Origin: Muribaculaceae bacterium
GTDB taxonomy: Bacteria > Bacteroidota > Bacteroidia > Bacteroidales > Muribaculaceae
Assembly: GCA_022484565.1 (NCBI GenBank)
Contig: JAKVKZ010000031.1
Coordinates: forward strand, 1-38,410
DNA length: 38,410 nucleotides
Direction of reading: 5' to 3'
The notes below the pieces were generated by a model. It searched no databases, had not been told where the DNA came from, and saw nothing but the letters and a program-made list of their open reading frames with translations. How positions within the stretch are numbered: position 1 is the stretch's first letter; every line of letters begins with the position of its first letter. The position numbers were made by a program, and so were the translations under genes. Of the stretch, positions 1-8,251 are shown piece by piece.

Positions 1-239
1 CCAAGTGCATACACGAACAGCACCAGTCCGAAACTTTCAGCATAAGTCAGCATCTGTGAATCAATCGAAATCTTGAAATGTCCTGCCACAATTCCGGCAA
101 AGAACACAAACGTCACGCCAAGTGAAACGCCGAGGACTTTCACTTTTCCAAGTGCAAGTCCCACAGCGCATATTATCGACAGCACCACCACAGCCTGCAG
201 TGCCGAATGTTCAATAAATACTGAACTTAGCCATTCCAT
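1..239 (-). CDS. AspT/YidE/YbjL-type putative membrane transporter, N-terminal part only
   Basis: Reading leftward from an ATG at 239, an open frame runs off the window edge after about 79 codons. It begins MEWLSSVFIEHSALQAVVVL and continues as hydrophobic segments separated by short polar turns (GLALGKVKVLGVSLGVTFVF, then FGLVLFVYALG). This matches the conserved N-terminus of the duplicated AspT/YidE/YbjL permease family, in which Bacteroidota members open with the same GLALGK..GVSLG pattern. The family is inner-membrane and probably exchanges small anions or amino acids; substrate unknown. The rest of the gene lies outside the window, so domain content beyond the first helices cannot be judged. 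It is transcribed in the same direction as the kinase to its right but has its own upstream spacer. Confidence 0.75.
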   Translation of the reverse strand, partial: MEWLSSVFIEHSALQAVVVLSIICAVGLALGKVKVLGVSLGVTFVFFAGIVAGHFKISIDSQMLTYAESFGLVLFVYAL

Positions 240-277
240 CCTTTTGCCGTTCCTTAGTCATTTCATTATTTTCGCTG

Positions 278-285
278 CAAAGTTA
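278..285 (-). promoter_or_regulatory. Bacteroidota -7 box (TAACTTTG) for the transporter
   Basis: The minus strand reads TAACTTTG, an exact match to the Bacteroidota sigma-ABfr -7 consensus TAnnTTTG, about 40 bases before the transporter ATG. I see no good TTTG at the -33 position, so this is a partial match. Confidence 0.5.
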
Positions 286-397
286 CTAATTATTTCCCTA
301 TTTGCCATTCGGTGGCGTGACTTGCGCTTTCAGGCACATTTATGCCTCCTTACGGATATTTCCGCATGGATGCTCTGTGATTTTTTATGTTTATCCG

Positions 398-1972
398 TTA
401 TTCCAGTTTCTCTTTGCCGTTTGTCACTCTCGAATACACATCCCCGTTGGCATAGTACCAAATTCCATCGTAAGGTGCATCGTTCTTGAATATGCCTTCA
501 AAATAGCCTCCGTCCGACTTTGAGGTGTATTTTCCTTTCACCCGGCTGTCGTTGACGAAAGAGCCGACATATACATCTCCGCTCGATGTAGTTTCCTTTG
601 CCACGTCATCCACTCGTTTGCCGTCAACAAAATTGCCTTCGTACACGAAATTGTCGGAATACACAGCCTTGCCTTCACCGTTGGGTTTCCCGTTTTTCAC
701 ATATCCGCTGTAGGAGTACATTGTCCCATCCACTGCTCTGAAGGCCTTATCCTTCACGCTGTCGGTTGCGGTTACTGTATCTTTGTTCGCTATTACGCCG
801 CCAGTGGCCAACGTCACGATGCCTACTGCTATCAATATTCCCACTATGCACGATGCCGCTATCACCACATATTTATTCTTCCACCACGCTGTGTTGCCGC
901 CATTATCGGTTTCGCCATCTATCACAGTAATTCCATCACTATCATTACCATCTACCACTACCGTGCCACCATCATCATCACCACCATTTTCCGTGTCCCA
1001 ATCACCCGTACCAGGCTCTTGCCCAATCATCCCCAGAAATTCATCTACTGTCTGCGGGCGTTTCGCCTTCAGTGGCGACATTGCTTTGCACACAAGCAAT
1101 TTTGTGGATTCGCTCACTCCATGCTTCTGCATTTCGGCATTTAATAGGCCTCTGCCTTTATTCAGCACTTCCGATGCGAGCGGTGGAATCTCGCCTGTCA
1201 ATATTTTGTAGAGCGTGGCTCCCAAAGCATAAATGTCTATCGTCGCAGGAAAATTCTGCCCCGCTATCATGTTCGATTGCTCAATCGGAGCATATCCGGG
1301 TGTCCCAAGGCCCACGTCGGTGCTCGATTCCGGCATTCCTTTCTTGTCATATTGTTTCGACAGGCCAAAGTCAATCAGCAGCAGCTCACCGTTGCTGCGT
1401 CGCATCACATTCTTTGGCTTCAGGTCAAGGTGCAGCATTTTCTGTGAGTGCATCGATGCCAGTGCCTCGCCTATAGTGCGTATGCAGCTCAGTGCTTCAG
1501 CCTCTTGAAGTCCGTGGTGGGCTTTCACATAGTCGTCGAGCGTTTCGCCTGCTATATATTCCATCACATAGTAGCACGTCTGGTTTGCGTCGAACACTTC
1601 TATCACCTTCACTATATGGTTCTCCTTGTTGCCTTCATTGTGCATTTTCGACAGATTCTCCGCCTCGCGCCTGAATTTCCTCCTGTAGTCCTTCACCACT
1701 TCGCTGTTCGAGGCTTCGCTTATTACTCCGCTGGCTTCGCGGTTGCTGTAGTCCTTCATGAAGAATTCCTTGATGGCAACCTTCATTTCATCTTCACGCT
1801 CCGTCTCAATTTCGCCCAACGGCCCGCTGATTTTGGTCTTTACCTTTATTTTTGTGCTTGCAAGATATGTGATGCCGAAACTTCCTTGCCCCAGCACCTT
1901 CTCTATTTTGTAGGTGTAAGCCTCACTTCTCAGCCTTGCGCCCTCACTTAATGTCTGTCGTTTTGCTTCCAT
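398..1972 (-). CDS. Transmembrane serine/threonine protein kinase with C-terminal MORN repeats
   Basis: A 524-residue Hanks-type kinase that phosphorylates Ser/Thr of protein substrates. The kinase domain spans about residues 21-315: glycine loop GQGSFG (28-33), ATP lysine K68 in VAIKE, catalytic loop HLDLKPKN (181-188, Asp183) and DFG (201-203), all intact, so it should be active. An Asp/Gly-rich linker follows, then one membrane helix near 365-392 and about 130 residues with MORN-like YxGxxxxGxxxGxG repeats, probably outside the cytoplasm. The catalytic loop reads HLD rather than HRD, so it is a non-RD kinase. It is the last gene of the minus-strand signalling cluster with a PP2C phosphatase and two FHA proteins. 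Its own promoter lies just upstream. The ATG at 1972 is the only sensible start. Confidence 0.93.
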   Translation of the reverse strand: MEAKRQTLSEGARLRSEAYTYKIEKVLGQGSFGITYLASTKIKVKTKISGPLGEIETEREDEMKVAIKEFFMKDYSNREASGVISEASNSEVVKDYRRKFRREAENLSKMHNEGNKENHIVKVIEVFDANQTCYYVMEYIAGETLDDYVKAHHGLQEAEALSCIRTIGEALASMHSQKMLHLDLKPKNVMRRSNGELLLIDFGLSKQYDKKGMPESSTDVGLGTPGYAPIEQSNMIAGQNFPATIDIYALGATLYKILTGEIPPLASEVLNKGRGLLNAEMQKHGVSESTKLLVCKAMSPLKAKRPQTVDEFLGMIGQEPGTGDWDTENGGDDDGGTVVVDGNDSDGITVIDGETDNGGNTAWWKNKYVVIAASCIVGILIAVGIVTLATGGVIANKDTVTATDSVKDKAFRAVDGTMYSYSGYVKNGKPNGEGKAVYSDNFVYEGNFVDGKRVDDVAKETTSSGDVYVGSFVNDSRVKGKYTSKSDGGYFEGIFKNDAPYDGIWYYANGDVYSRVTNGKEKLE

Positions 1973-1998
1973 TTTTCAGTTCCATTCTCTTTTCGTTG

Positions 1999-2029
1999 CA
2001 AATTTATGCTTTTTTGTCTATTCTGTCAA
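1999..2029 (-). promoter_or_regulatory. Promoter of the Ser/Thr kinase gene
   Basis: On the minus strand TTGA (2029-2026), a 19-base spacer and TAAATTTG (2006-1999) form a near-consensus Bacteroidota promoter about 27 bases before the kinase ATG. It suggests the kinase can be expressed separately from the genes upstream of it. Confidence 0.65.
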
Positions 2030-2084
2030 CTTTTTAATGCTTTTCTTGTCTGTTTGCTCGCAACTGTTTTTTCGGATTTTTTTG

Positions 2085-2117
2085 CGCTTTCCGCGCCGCA
2101 AAGCGACACGGAAAGCG
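2085..2117. repeat. Inverted repeat CGCTTTCCG/CGGAAAGCG in spacer
   Basis: A perfect 9-bp inverted repeat (2085-2093 and 2109-2117) with a 15-base loop lies downstream of the FISUMP-type gene. On the minus strand it is followed by A-rich, not T-rich, sequence, so it is not a classical terminator for that gene. It could stabilise mRNA ends or be a REP-like element. Confidence 0.5.
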
Positions 2118-2160
2118 TTTCCTGAATAATCAATAATCAATCCGCTCACTTTCGTTCGCT

Positions 2161-2931
2161 TTATTCTACAACTGGCCGAACTGTAAAGCCGTTGATGCGG
2201 TAGTAGATGCCCACGTAGAGGTAGCCATTATTGCCGAAGCCCAAATTGTAGGCGAAATTGGCACTGCACTCGTTGAGCGTACCGCTCCAGTAGTTGCCGT
2301 ACGTACCGACGCTGCCCACATCAGTGCCGCCACGGCCACCGGCCGCAGGCAAAAATATGCTGTTGCCATTAGGGCCTGTTACTTTCATGCCTTCCACTCC
2401 TTTATATGTGGTCCAAGTCCATGTGCATTTATCGACCAACTCCTGCTGCTCAGCTTTAGTCGGCAATCGCCAGTTTCCTCCCCATTTTGCACGCGCTATG
2501 TCATAGCTTGTTCCGCTGATGTTGCTCGGAGGATTTGCGCTTGGATAATCACTTAGATTTGTTGATGTTTTTGTTCCTGTAGGGTCTGCCCAGCCATAAT
2601 ATCCTCCGTATTCCTCTGGCGAACTTGCGCCCACATTATATGCAGCCCACCTCACGCTTAGGCCCAAATCCACTGCTCCGCTTGTCGAAATCGGCTTCCC
2701 TTTCTTTACATGATGAGTGGTAACAGTTACCTTGCGCCCAGTATTTTTGCCTGTCACCTTTTTAGTAGGCTTAGTATCAGTCTTTTTAGTCTCAGTTTTA
2801 GGCTTCCCACTTGTGCTGTGAACTACATTCCTATTTTTTGCCTGCAAACTGAAGCCAACTGCCAGCACCATGAATAGTGCCACTATCCATGCCACTGCAA
2901 TTCTCCCTTTTCTGTTTCCGCTCGTTTCCAT
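2161..2931 (-). CDS. Membrane-anchored FISUMP-type (Fibrobacter major paralogous domain) protein
   Basis: A 256-residue protein with a basic N-terminus and one hydrophobic segment (about residues 11-30) that anchors or exports it, a Thr/Lys-rich linker (about 35-78), and a C-terminal domain (about 85-256) with the motifs VDLGLSVRWA, GGNWRLPTKAE, YWSGT and VRPV. These are typical of the TIGR02145/FISUMP domain, a relative of the formylglycine-enzyme and C-type-lectin folds, common in Bacteroidota surface proteins and usually without known catalysis. Part of its linker is nearly identical at DNA level to the linker of the PP2C-FGE gene next to it. I infer an extracytoplasmic sensing or scaffold role in the same signalling cluster; no catalytic residues can be pointed to. 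Confidence 0.8.
   Translation of the reverse strand: METSGNRKGRIAVAWIVALFMVLAVGFSLQAKNRNVVHSTSGKPKTETKKTDTKPTKKVTGKNTGRKVTVTTHHVKKGKPISTSGAVDLGLSVRWAAYNVGASSPEEYGGYYGWADPTGTKTSTNLSDYPSANPPSNISGTSYDIARAKWGGNWRLPTKAEQQELVDKCTWTWTTYKGVEGMKVTGPNGNSIFLPAAGGRGGTDVGSVGTYGNYWSGTLNECSANFAYNLGFGNNGYLYVGIYYRINGFTVRPVVE
2749..2848. repeat. Direct repeat copy 1 (linker-coding DNA)
   Basis: This 100-base segment matches 3963-4062 at 97 of 100 positions. It codes the end of the membrane segment and the Thr/Lys-rich linker of the FISUMP-type protein. Confidence 0.9.
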
Positions 2932-2976
2932 TTGTAATTTTACTGATTATTCTTTGCCATTATTTAAATTTTTTCG

Positions 2977-2991
2977 GTCCGCTTCGCGGAC
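2977..2991. repeat. Short GC-rich hairpin GTCCGC-TTC-GCGGAC
   Basis: A 6-bp stem with a tiny loop in the spacer between the PP2C-FGE and FISUMP genes. On the minus strand it is not followed by a T-run. It may be a processing or attenuation element; function not evident. Confidence 0.4.
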
Positions 2992-3110
2992 AAATTTCCA
3001 CGCCTTTCTCTCGCCGCTCCTTGCGGCTTGCTCTTTCGTCCCTCATTCGCCGCTCGCAATCCGCCGCTCGCTCATCGCTTCAGCTTATTGAAAGACGGAC
3101 ATCCGCAGAA

Positions 3111-4991
3111 CTATAGAGCCAAAACGAGGCGTAAGCCGAGATAGCTGTCGCGGTAGCTGGGGCTGTTGCGGCGGCGGTACGCACAACGGCAGCACTGCGC
3201 ATAGCGGCTCCAGCTGCCGCCGCGGCGCACGCGGTACGACCCGCTGTAAGCGCCAGTGGGATTAGTTTGCGCCTGCGACGTGTATGCTCCGTACCAGTCC
3301 CAGCACCATTCATAAACATTTCCACTCATGTCGTAGATGCCTATCTCGTTGCTGTTTTTCCCGCCTACATCGTGGGTAGCGTTTCCACTATTATCAGTGT
3401 ACCACGCCACATTACCGATATTGTCGCTTCCTGAATATTTGTAGCCTCCGCTGCTGTTTCCGCCTCGGGCGGCAAACTCCCATTCCGCCTCAGTAGGCAG
3501 CCGGAAGCCTCCGCTGCTCCGCACCATCGTCACAGTTACGTCATCTCCGCTGCCGCTGATGCTGTAGCACCGCTGCAGGCCGTAATGGTCGCTCAGCGCG
3601 TTGCAGAACCTGCAGCAGTCTGTCCAGCTCACCATTTCCACAGGACGGTTGTCGCCCTTGAAATAGCTCGGGTTGCTGCCCATGATGCTTGTCCACTGCG
3701 TCTGCGTCACCTCGTACTTGCCTATGTAGTATCCGCCCACGCTCACGCTGTGCAGCGGCTTCTCATCATCATCTGCATCACTACCTGTGCTGCCCATTGT
3801 GAATGTCCCGCCTGCCACATGCACCATCGCTATGTCCTGCATTGCCCTTTCCGCCGGAGTTACATGATGAACAGGCTGCACTGGTGTATATGTTTCCTCC
3901 TGCCTCTCTGTCCTTTTGCGGTTATTCTTTACTTTCCCTCCTGTCTTTTTTGTCGTCTTATTGCCAGTCACCTTTTTAGCAGGCTTAGTATCAGTCTTTT
4001 TAGTCTCAGTTTTAGGCTTCCCACTTGTGCTGTGAACTACATTCATATTTTTTGCCTGCAAAGTATAACCCATCATCAATACAGCCACAATGATACCAAT
4101 GCCAAACAGCCTTTTCAGAAATGACCTATGCTTTGGTTCCACTTTTGTGCTGCTTTCATCCGCTGCACTATTTTCAGCCGGCTCTTTATCCGAATCGCAA
4201 CTGATCACCTCCGCATCCTCTTCTTCCTGCTCCACGCTCTTTATGCGGATGATTTGGGCCGAATGATTGTCCTTGTTGTTTACCGTGGCTTCAATCAGCG
4301 CATCGCGTTTCTGCTCATCAGTCAACTTTTCGTCGCTGAAAATCCCTACAATCTCCTCATCCTCCATCTTTTCAAGCATGCCATCGGAACAGATATAAAA
4401 ATAGTCGCCAGCCTCGATGTCGGTAATCTGAGCCACTTCGGCAGTGTCGCGGCGCTCCATGCAAGGCTGCATGGCACGGGTGATTACGTTGCGGTTAGGT
4501 GCGGTCTTCATCTGCTCCTTGGTGATTTCACCAATGGCATAAAGGTCGTTGACAAGTGAATGGTCGCGGCTCACATAGATTATCCGCTTTTCAGCAGGCC
4601 GAATCTGATATATCCTGCTGTCGCCTATATGTGCGGCAAGCGCACCGCCGCGGTGCAGCATCACCATGGCAAGCGTGGTACCCATTTTTTTCAGCGTCTT
4701 GCCATTGTCCTTTCGGTCAAGCGCATCGTAGGCATAAGCAAGCGCAGCATTGAAAGTGTCGGTGCTAACGGAATCCTCTGCCGGCACTTTGGATGTGAAA
4801 TATTCACTCAGCGCACCGCACACAGCGGCACTCGCCACTTCACCTGATTCATGTCCGCCCATTCCGTCGCACACCATGTAGAGGCGCTCTCCGGCATCAC
4901 TTTGTCCTGATGCCGGAAATATGCTGTCCTCCTGATTTTCACGCTGTCCAAGTTCATGAATGTTCAGCGGCTGATATATCGAGATTTTCAT
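3111..4991 (-). CDS. PP2C-family protein phosphatase fused through a membrane segment to an FGE/sulfatase-modifying-factor domain
   Basis: A 626-residue fusion. Residues about 5-262 form a PP2C/PPM phosphatase that removes phosphate from Ser/Thr: RENQEDS (17-23), the metal-binding CDGMGGHESGE (41-51), GDSRIY and a late SDGMLE Asp motif are present, so it should be active. One membrane helix (about 292-315) follows, then a Thr/Lys-rich linker, then an FGE/SUMF1-type domain (about 390-626) with FTMGS, YEVTQTQW, FRLPTEAEWEFAARGG, GNVYEWCWDW and RRGGSW. Such domains in Bacteroidota are mostly non-catalytic, so I read it as an extracytoplasmic sensor. The phosphatase is predicted cytoplasmic and is the natural opponent of the kinase at 398-1972. 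It lies 48 bases after the FHA gene in the same direction, probably one operon. Confidence 0.92.
   Translation of the reverse strand: MKISIYQPLNIHELGQRENQEDSIFPASGQSDAGERLYMVCDGMGGHESGEVASAAVCGALSEYFTSKVPAEDSVSTDTFNAALAYAYDALDRKDNGKTLKKMGTTLAMVMLHRGGALAAHIGDSRIYQIRPAEKRIIYVSRDHSLVNDLYAIGEITKEQMKTAPNRNVITRAMQPCMERRDTAEVAQITDIEAGDYFYICSDGMLEKMEDEEIVGIFSDEKLTDEQKRDALIEATVNNKDNHSAQIIRIKSVEQEEEDAEVISCDSDKEPAENSAADESSTKVEPKHRSFLKRLFGIGIIVAVLMMGYTLQAKNMNVVHSTSGKPKTETKKTDTKPAKKVTGNKTTKKTGGKVKNNRKRTERQEETYTPVQPVHHVTPAERAMQDIAMVHVAGGTFTMGSTGSDADDDEKPLHSVSVGGYYIGKYEVTQTQWTSIMGSNPSYFKGDNRPVEMVSWTDCCRFCNALSDHYGLQRCYSISGSGDDVTVTMVRSSGGFRLPTEAEWEFAARGGNSSGGYKYSGSDNIGNVAWYTDNSGNATHDVGGKNSNEIGIYDMSGNVYEWCWDWYGAYTSQAQTNPTGAYSGSYRVRRGGSWSRYAQCCRCAYRRRNSPSYRDSYLGLRLVLAL
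3963..4062. repeat. Direct repeat copy 2 (linker-coding DNA)
   Basis: Second copy of the 100-base repeat at 2749-2848, with 3 differences. It codes the same juxtamembrane linker inside the PP2C-FGE protein. Confidence 0.9.
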
Positions 4992-5039
4992 TGTCGTAAA
5001 AAAAATATATTTATCGTTTCAGTTGATTAGCGCCCCGCA

Positions 5040-5570
5040 TCAGGAATCCGCAAGCATGAAGAACGCCACGGCCTTGCCCATCTTGATGGCTTCACCGCCA
5101 GTGAGCACAATGCGGTCATCCTTTTCAAGTTTCACATCATTAATAAAGGTGTCGTTCATGTTCTTGTCGTTCTGGAAGATATGCACAAGTCTTCCGTCGG
5201 GCAACTGCTCCACATCAATTATGGCATGGCTTCGGCTCATGGTGCTTGTGGCATCGGGAATCTGAATCATTGCCGCAGAGTTCGCAGTTCTTCGCCCCAC
5301 AGTGTTCCTGCCGATTTTCAGTGAATATCTGCCTCCATCAGGCACGCACAACATTCCCGGCTTGGTGACGTTATTTTTTGAAAAATCTGTTGGCTTTTCC
5401 GTGGGCTTCTCGTTGCTTTTCCCCACATTTGGCTGCACGGCATAGAAAGTGCCGCATTTGGCATGATGTCCGCATTTTGGACAGGTCACGTTCATATTCA
5501 CTAGCCCAGGCGCATCATTAAGAGTGAGCACTGCATGGCACTTAGGACACTGTATTCTTATCAAATTCAT
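5040..5570 (-). CDS. Zinc-ribbon plus FHA-domain phosphopeptide-binding protein
   Basis: A 176-residue soluble protein. The N-terminus holds two CxxC pairs (CPKC at about 9-12 and CPKCGHHAKC near 31-40) that make a zinc ribbon. Residues about 85-172 are a forkhead-associated domain: YSLKIGRNTVGR, MSRSHAIID and MNDTFIND carry the conserved Gly-Arg, Ser-x-x-His and Asn-containing loops that bind phosphothreonine. FHA proteins read the marks left by Hanks-type kinases, so the likely partner is the kinase in this cluster. The gene lies 12 bases after the caspase-like gene and just before the PP2C fusion, in the same direction, consistent with one transcript. Confidence 0.9.
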   Translation of the reverse strand: MNLIRIQCPKCHAVLTLNDAPGLVNMNVTCPKCGHHAKCGTFYAVQPNVGKSNEKPTEKPTDFSKNNVTKPGMLCVPDGGRYSLKIGRNTVGRRTANSAAMIQIPDATSTMSRSHAIIDVEQLPDGRLVHIFQNDKNMNDTFINDVKLEKDDRIVLTGGEAIKMGKAVAFFMLADS

Positions 5571-5582
5571 AATTATTTAATA

Positions 5583-6329
5583 TTAAATTGCTTGCGTAGT
5601 TTTTATTCCAAGTCGCATAATGGGCATATTGTCATCAAATTTGCCCCACATTACAGGGTGCTGCTTGCCATCGGAAATTTTCTGCACTTTAACGCTTACA
5701 TAATTGAACAGCTCGTGAGCGGTAACTACTTTGTCGCCATTTGCATCAGCCTCGCCCAAAAGGCCTTTCTTAAGGCATAAGGTAAAGAACCCGTTGTGCA
5801 TAATCGTCATTTCAATGGACTTTTCATTGGTACGCGATGCCAGAAACAGCATGACTTCACTTTTACTTTTCTTGGTGTCGTCAAATTTCTTGTTGATGCG
5901 CATCTTGCCGGCATAGCAGGCATCGGCAAAAACAATTTTTTGCTTTGCCTTGCATTTGGCAAACAATTGCCTCACCGTGGCATGGGTCAGCACTCCATCA
6001 TAAGCCAAAAATCCAGCAGGATTGCCGTGCCCGCTGAAGAACAGCACCACCTCATCGTTTTCGCCAGCCTTTGCAAACATTGTCAGAATTGTGTTCTCAA
6101 TGTTGGCAATAGTCGCCTTTTTGTCGGTGAGAATGGCTGTGGAGGCATTAGCTTTGTCACGGTAGAGGTCGCGCATGGTAATGGCATCGTTTACCGGTAA
6201 ATTCAAATCGCCCTTGCCGGGATAATCGGCAATGCCAACGGACACCATATAAATCTTGTTCTGGGCAAACCCTGCCCCCTGCGCAAGCAGGAGACAGAGC
6301 AGAATTAATATTTTACTTTCAAGTTTCAT
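5583..6329 (-). CDS. Exported caspase-family (peptidase C14) protein
   Basis: A 248-residue protein with a cleavable signal peptide (MKLESKILILLCLLLAQGAG, cut near 22). The rest is a caspase/metacaspase p20-like fold: the catalytic His is H101 in FFSGHGN and the catalytic Cys is C138 in FADACYAG, both with the usual strand context, so it is probably an active cysteine peptidase. The C-terminal part contains DANGDKVVTAHE, an EF-hand-like acidic loop; calcium control, as in many metacaspases, is possible but unproven. The product should work in the periplasm or at the surface. It lies 11 bases after the acidic EF-like gene and 12 before the FHA gene, so it is transcribed with them. Substrate unknown. 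Confidence 0.9.
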   Translation of the reverse strand: MKLESKILILLCLLLAQGAGFAQNKIYMVSVGIADYPGKGDLNLPVNDAITMRDLYRDKANASTAILTDKKATIANIENTILTMFAKAGENDEVVLFFSGHGNPAGFLAYDGVLTHATVRQLFAKCKAKQKIVFADACYAGKMRINKKFDDTKKSKSEVMLFLASRTNEKSIEMTIMHNGFFTLCLKKGLLGEADANGDKVVTAHELFNYVSVKVQKISDGKQHPVMWGKFDDNMPIMRLGIKTTQAI

Positions 6330-6340
6330 TTCTTGTCCTA

Positions 6341-7363
6341 TTATGCGTTGTAGTCGCTGACATCACCATTGTCGATGTAGTCATGGCTGCCGGCGTCGTG
6401 GTCGGCAGCATCGTAGTTGTCGGCGGTGTCGTGACTGGTATCGTTACCTTCATTTGAATCATTGAACCCACCACCCTGATTATCGTGGTCAGAGGAGACA
6501 AAGCCTGCACTATGGGAATCAGCGTCATGTTGATTGCCGTCAGAATCATGGATGGAAGCCTCATTCTCATTATCCATCATCATTTTTGACTGCTCAACGG
6601 TGAAGTGAGCCTCTTGAATATTGGAAAGCTCATCCCTCTGCATGTCGCCGTCATTATTGGTGTCGTGCCAAAGCACATCGTAAACGCCATCATGATTTAC
6701 ATCTATCACAACTGCTTCCTGATTGTTGGCTACAATATCAGCATAAGTCATGGCCTGACCTTGCACAACGCCCTCTTCCACTCCAAGCACTTGTACTTCA
6801 TGGTCAACCACTTGCGCAGGCTCTTGGGGGGTATCATGGTTGGAATCGGGAGTCGAAGTATGGTCTGAATCAGTGGTGGGATCAGTATGATGAGCGTTAC
6901 TTGCATCAGCAGAGTCATCAGCGCTTTGGTGTTCGCTGTGATGCGAAGCATTCCACTCGCTCTCGGTAGCTGTGCTGTAAACGTTGCCATGCCATTCAAA
7001 CACACCCCCAGGGCCTACCTGAGCGCGAGCTGAGTCGAAAGCATCTTTGAATGAGAGATTGTCGTCAACATGGGCTTCATGTGAAGATTGCGCAGAGGAT
7101 TGACCGGCAGCATTGTGACTGGCAGTATCGTGGCCAGCAGAACTGTTATGCTGCTGTGAATCATTATCGCTGTCCATCTTAGCTGCGTATGCCATTCCGC
7201 CACCAGCAAGCATGATACCTGCAACTCCGCCAATGGCTACTCGCTGCCATCCATTGGAAGTTTTCTTACCTTGCACATTCTGCTTTGCTGCGTTTTGGTT
7301 CAACTGCGGTGGTACGGTTGTTTGTCCACCATTCATTGGTACTGTTCCTTCATTCTTTTCCAT
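6341..7363 (-). CDS. Membrane-anchored acidic His/Asp/Ser-rich protein with EF-hand-like loops
   Basis: A 340-residue protein of unknown function. A Gln/Asn-rich N-terminus (1-40) precedes one hydrophobic segment (about 42-60, VAIGGVAGIMLAGGGMAYAA); the rest is strongly acidic and rich in His, Asp, Asn and Ser. The more ordered middle includes DVNHDGVYDV and DTNNDGDMQRDEL, two DxNxDG loops like EF-hand or dockerin calcium sites. The tail is almost all D/N/S/H/G and probably disordered or metal-binding. It is first in a tightly spaced run with the caspase-like, FHA and PP2C genes. I infer an extracytoplasmic metal- or calcium-responsive partner; no enzyme motif is visible. Confidence 0.72.
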   Translation of the reverse strand: MEKNEGTVPMNGGQTTVPPQLNQNAAKQNVQGKKTSNGWQRVAIGGVAGIMLAGGGMAYAAKMDSDNDSQQHNSSAGHDTASHNAAGQSSAQSSHEAHVDDNLSFKDAFDSARAQVGPGGVFEWHGNVYSTATESEWNASHHSEHQSADDSADASNAHHTDPTTDSDHTSTPDSNHDTPQEPAQVVDHEVQVLGVEEGVVQGQAMTYADIVANNQEAVVIDVNHDGVYDVLWHDTNNDGDMQRDELSNIQEAHFTVEQSKMMMDNENEASIHDSDGNQHDADSHSAGFVSSDHDNQGGGFNDSNEGNDTSHDTADNYDAADHDAGSHDYIDNGDVSDYNA

Positions 7364-7525
7364 AATTTTGATTTTTTTAAATTGTTCGTATTTTTGTTCA
7401 TGTCTTATTTTCTGTTCGACAGCCCAAAATTACATCATAATTTTTCCTTGTCAATAGTTTTTAAGGCATATTACACGAACTATGCCGATTAATGTATGAA
7501 ATAGGGGGTTTTAACAATGATTCCG

Positions 7526-8242
7526 TTATTTCTTGTTTTCTTCGCAAAATTTTGAACCGCAACATCCACACTTACCTTGTCTCAGCAAGTCACTGTACTT
7601 ATTATATCCCAAAAATCGGTGACAATCCTGATTAGGGCAAACATACTTGTCACGGAAATCGTTATCAAGTTTATCAAGAATTTTAGGCGTTTTTGATGAA
7701 CTGCTGTAAGCATATATAAACAAGACCAAACCCACAACAAATATCACCACATACAATGCATAGAAAAGCGTGCCACGCCCCCCCATCATCCAACCGATTA
7801 GCACAGCAGCTGGAGTGAGGATGCCGGTTACGGACCTTACAGCATTGAATTTTCTCTCTTTTATTTGTATGTTCAGCTTAGTCTCATGATAATCATTCCA
7901 CACTTTCTCAATCGGCTTTATATTATAAGTCTTGGGGGGTAGCTTAACATCTATCAGTGCTTTCGATAAATCAAGACGGTATTTTTTCGGGCCAAGCTCA
8001 ATTTTGTCGGCTTTGGTAACATGCTTGGATTCCACACAAACGCCATTCACATAAGTGTAATTCTTTCCAGTTTGTAAGTTGTTAAGGCTCATACGGCCAT
8101 CGTCAGTAATCAGCAATGAGCAATGCTGCCTGCTGACCGTCATTGGAACACTGCCATTCTCTCCGTATAGTTTAAACTCCTTGCCTATTGATACTCGCAA
8201 TTTGGATGTTTGCTCATCCCTGCCAATAAATATCTCTGTCAT
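7526..8242 (-). CDS. Membrane FHA-domain protein with C-terminal zinc ribbon
   Basis: A 238-residue protein. Residues 1-95 look like an FHA domain (IFIGRDE, TVSRQHCSLLI, YVNGVCV keep the Arg, Ser-Arg-x-His and Asn loops), so it may bind phosphothreonine. Two hydrophobic helices follow (about 140-178), then a cytoplasmic-type tail with CPNQDC and CGCC, a likely zinc ribbon. It begins 9 bases after the LytTR gene stop and is almost certainly cotranscribed with it. Context suggests it links kinase signalling to the membrane. Partner unknown. Confidence 0.82.
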   Translation of the reverse strand: MTEIFIGRDEQTSKLRVSIGKEFKLYGENGSVPMTVSRQHCSLLITDDGRMSLNNLQTGKNYTYVNGVCVESKHVTKADKIELGPKKYRLDLSKALIDVKLPPKTYNIKPIEKVWNDYHETKLNIQIKERKFNAVRSVTGILTPAAVLIGWMMGGRGTLFYALYVVIFVVGLVLFIYAYSSSSKTPKILDKLDNDFRDKYVCPNQDCHRFLGYNKYSDLLRQGKCGCCGSKFCEENKK

Positions 8243-8251
8243 AATATTTGA

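Noticed and set aside
73-2506. Several plus-strand open frames opposite the kinase, PP2C and FISUMP genes
   Set aside because: They are shadows of the minus-strand genes with low-complexity translations and no motifs.
2085-2991. Rho-independent terminators at 2085-2117 and 2977-2991
   Set aside because: Hairpins are real but on the minus strand are followed by A-rich, not T-rich, sequence.
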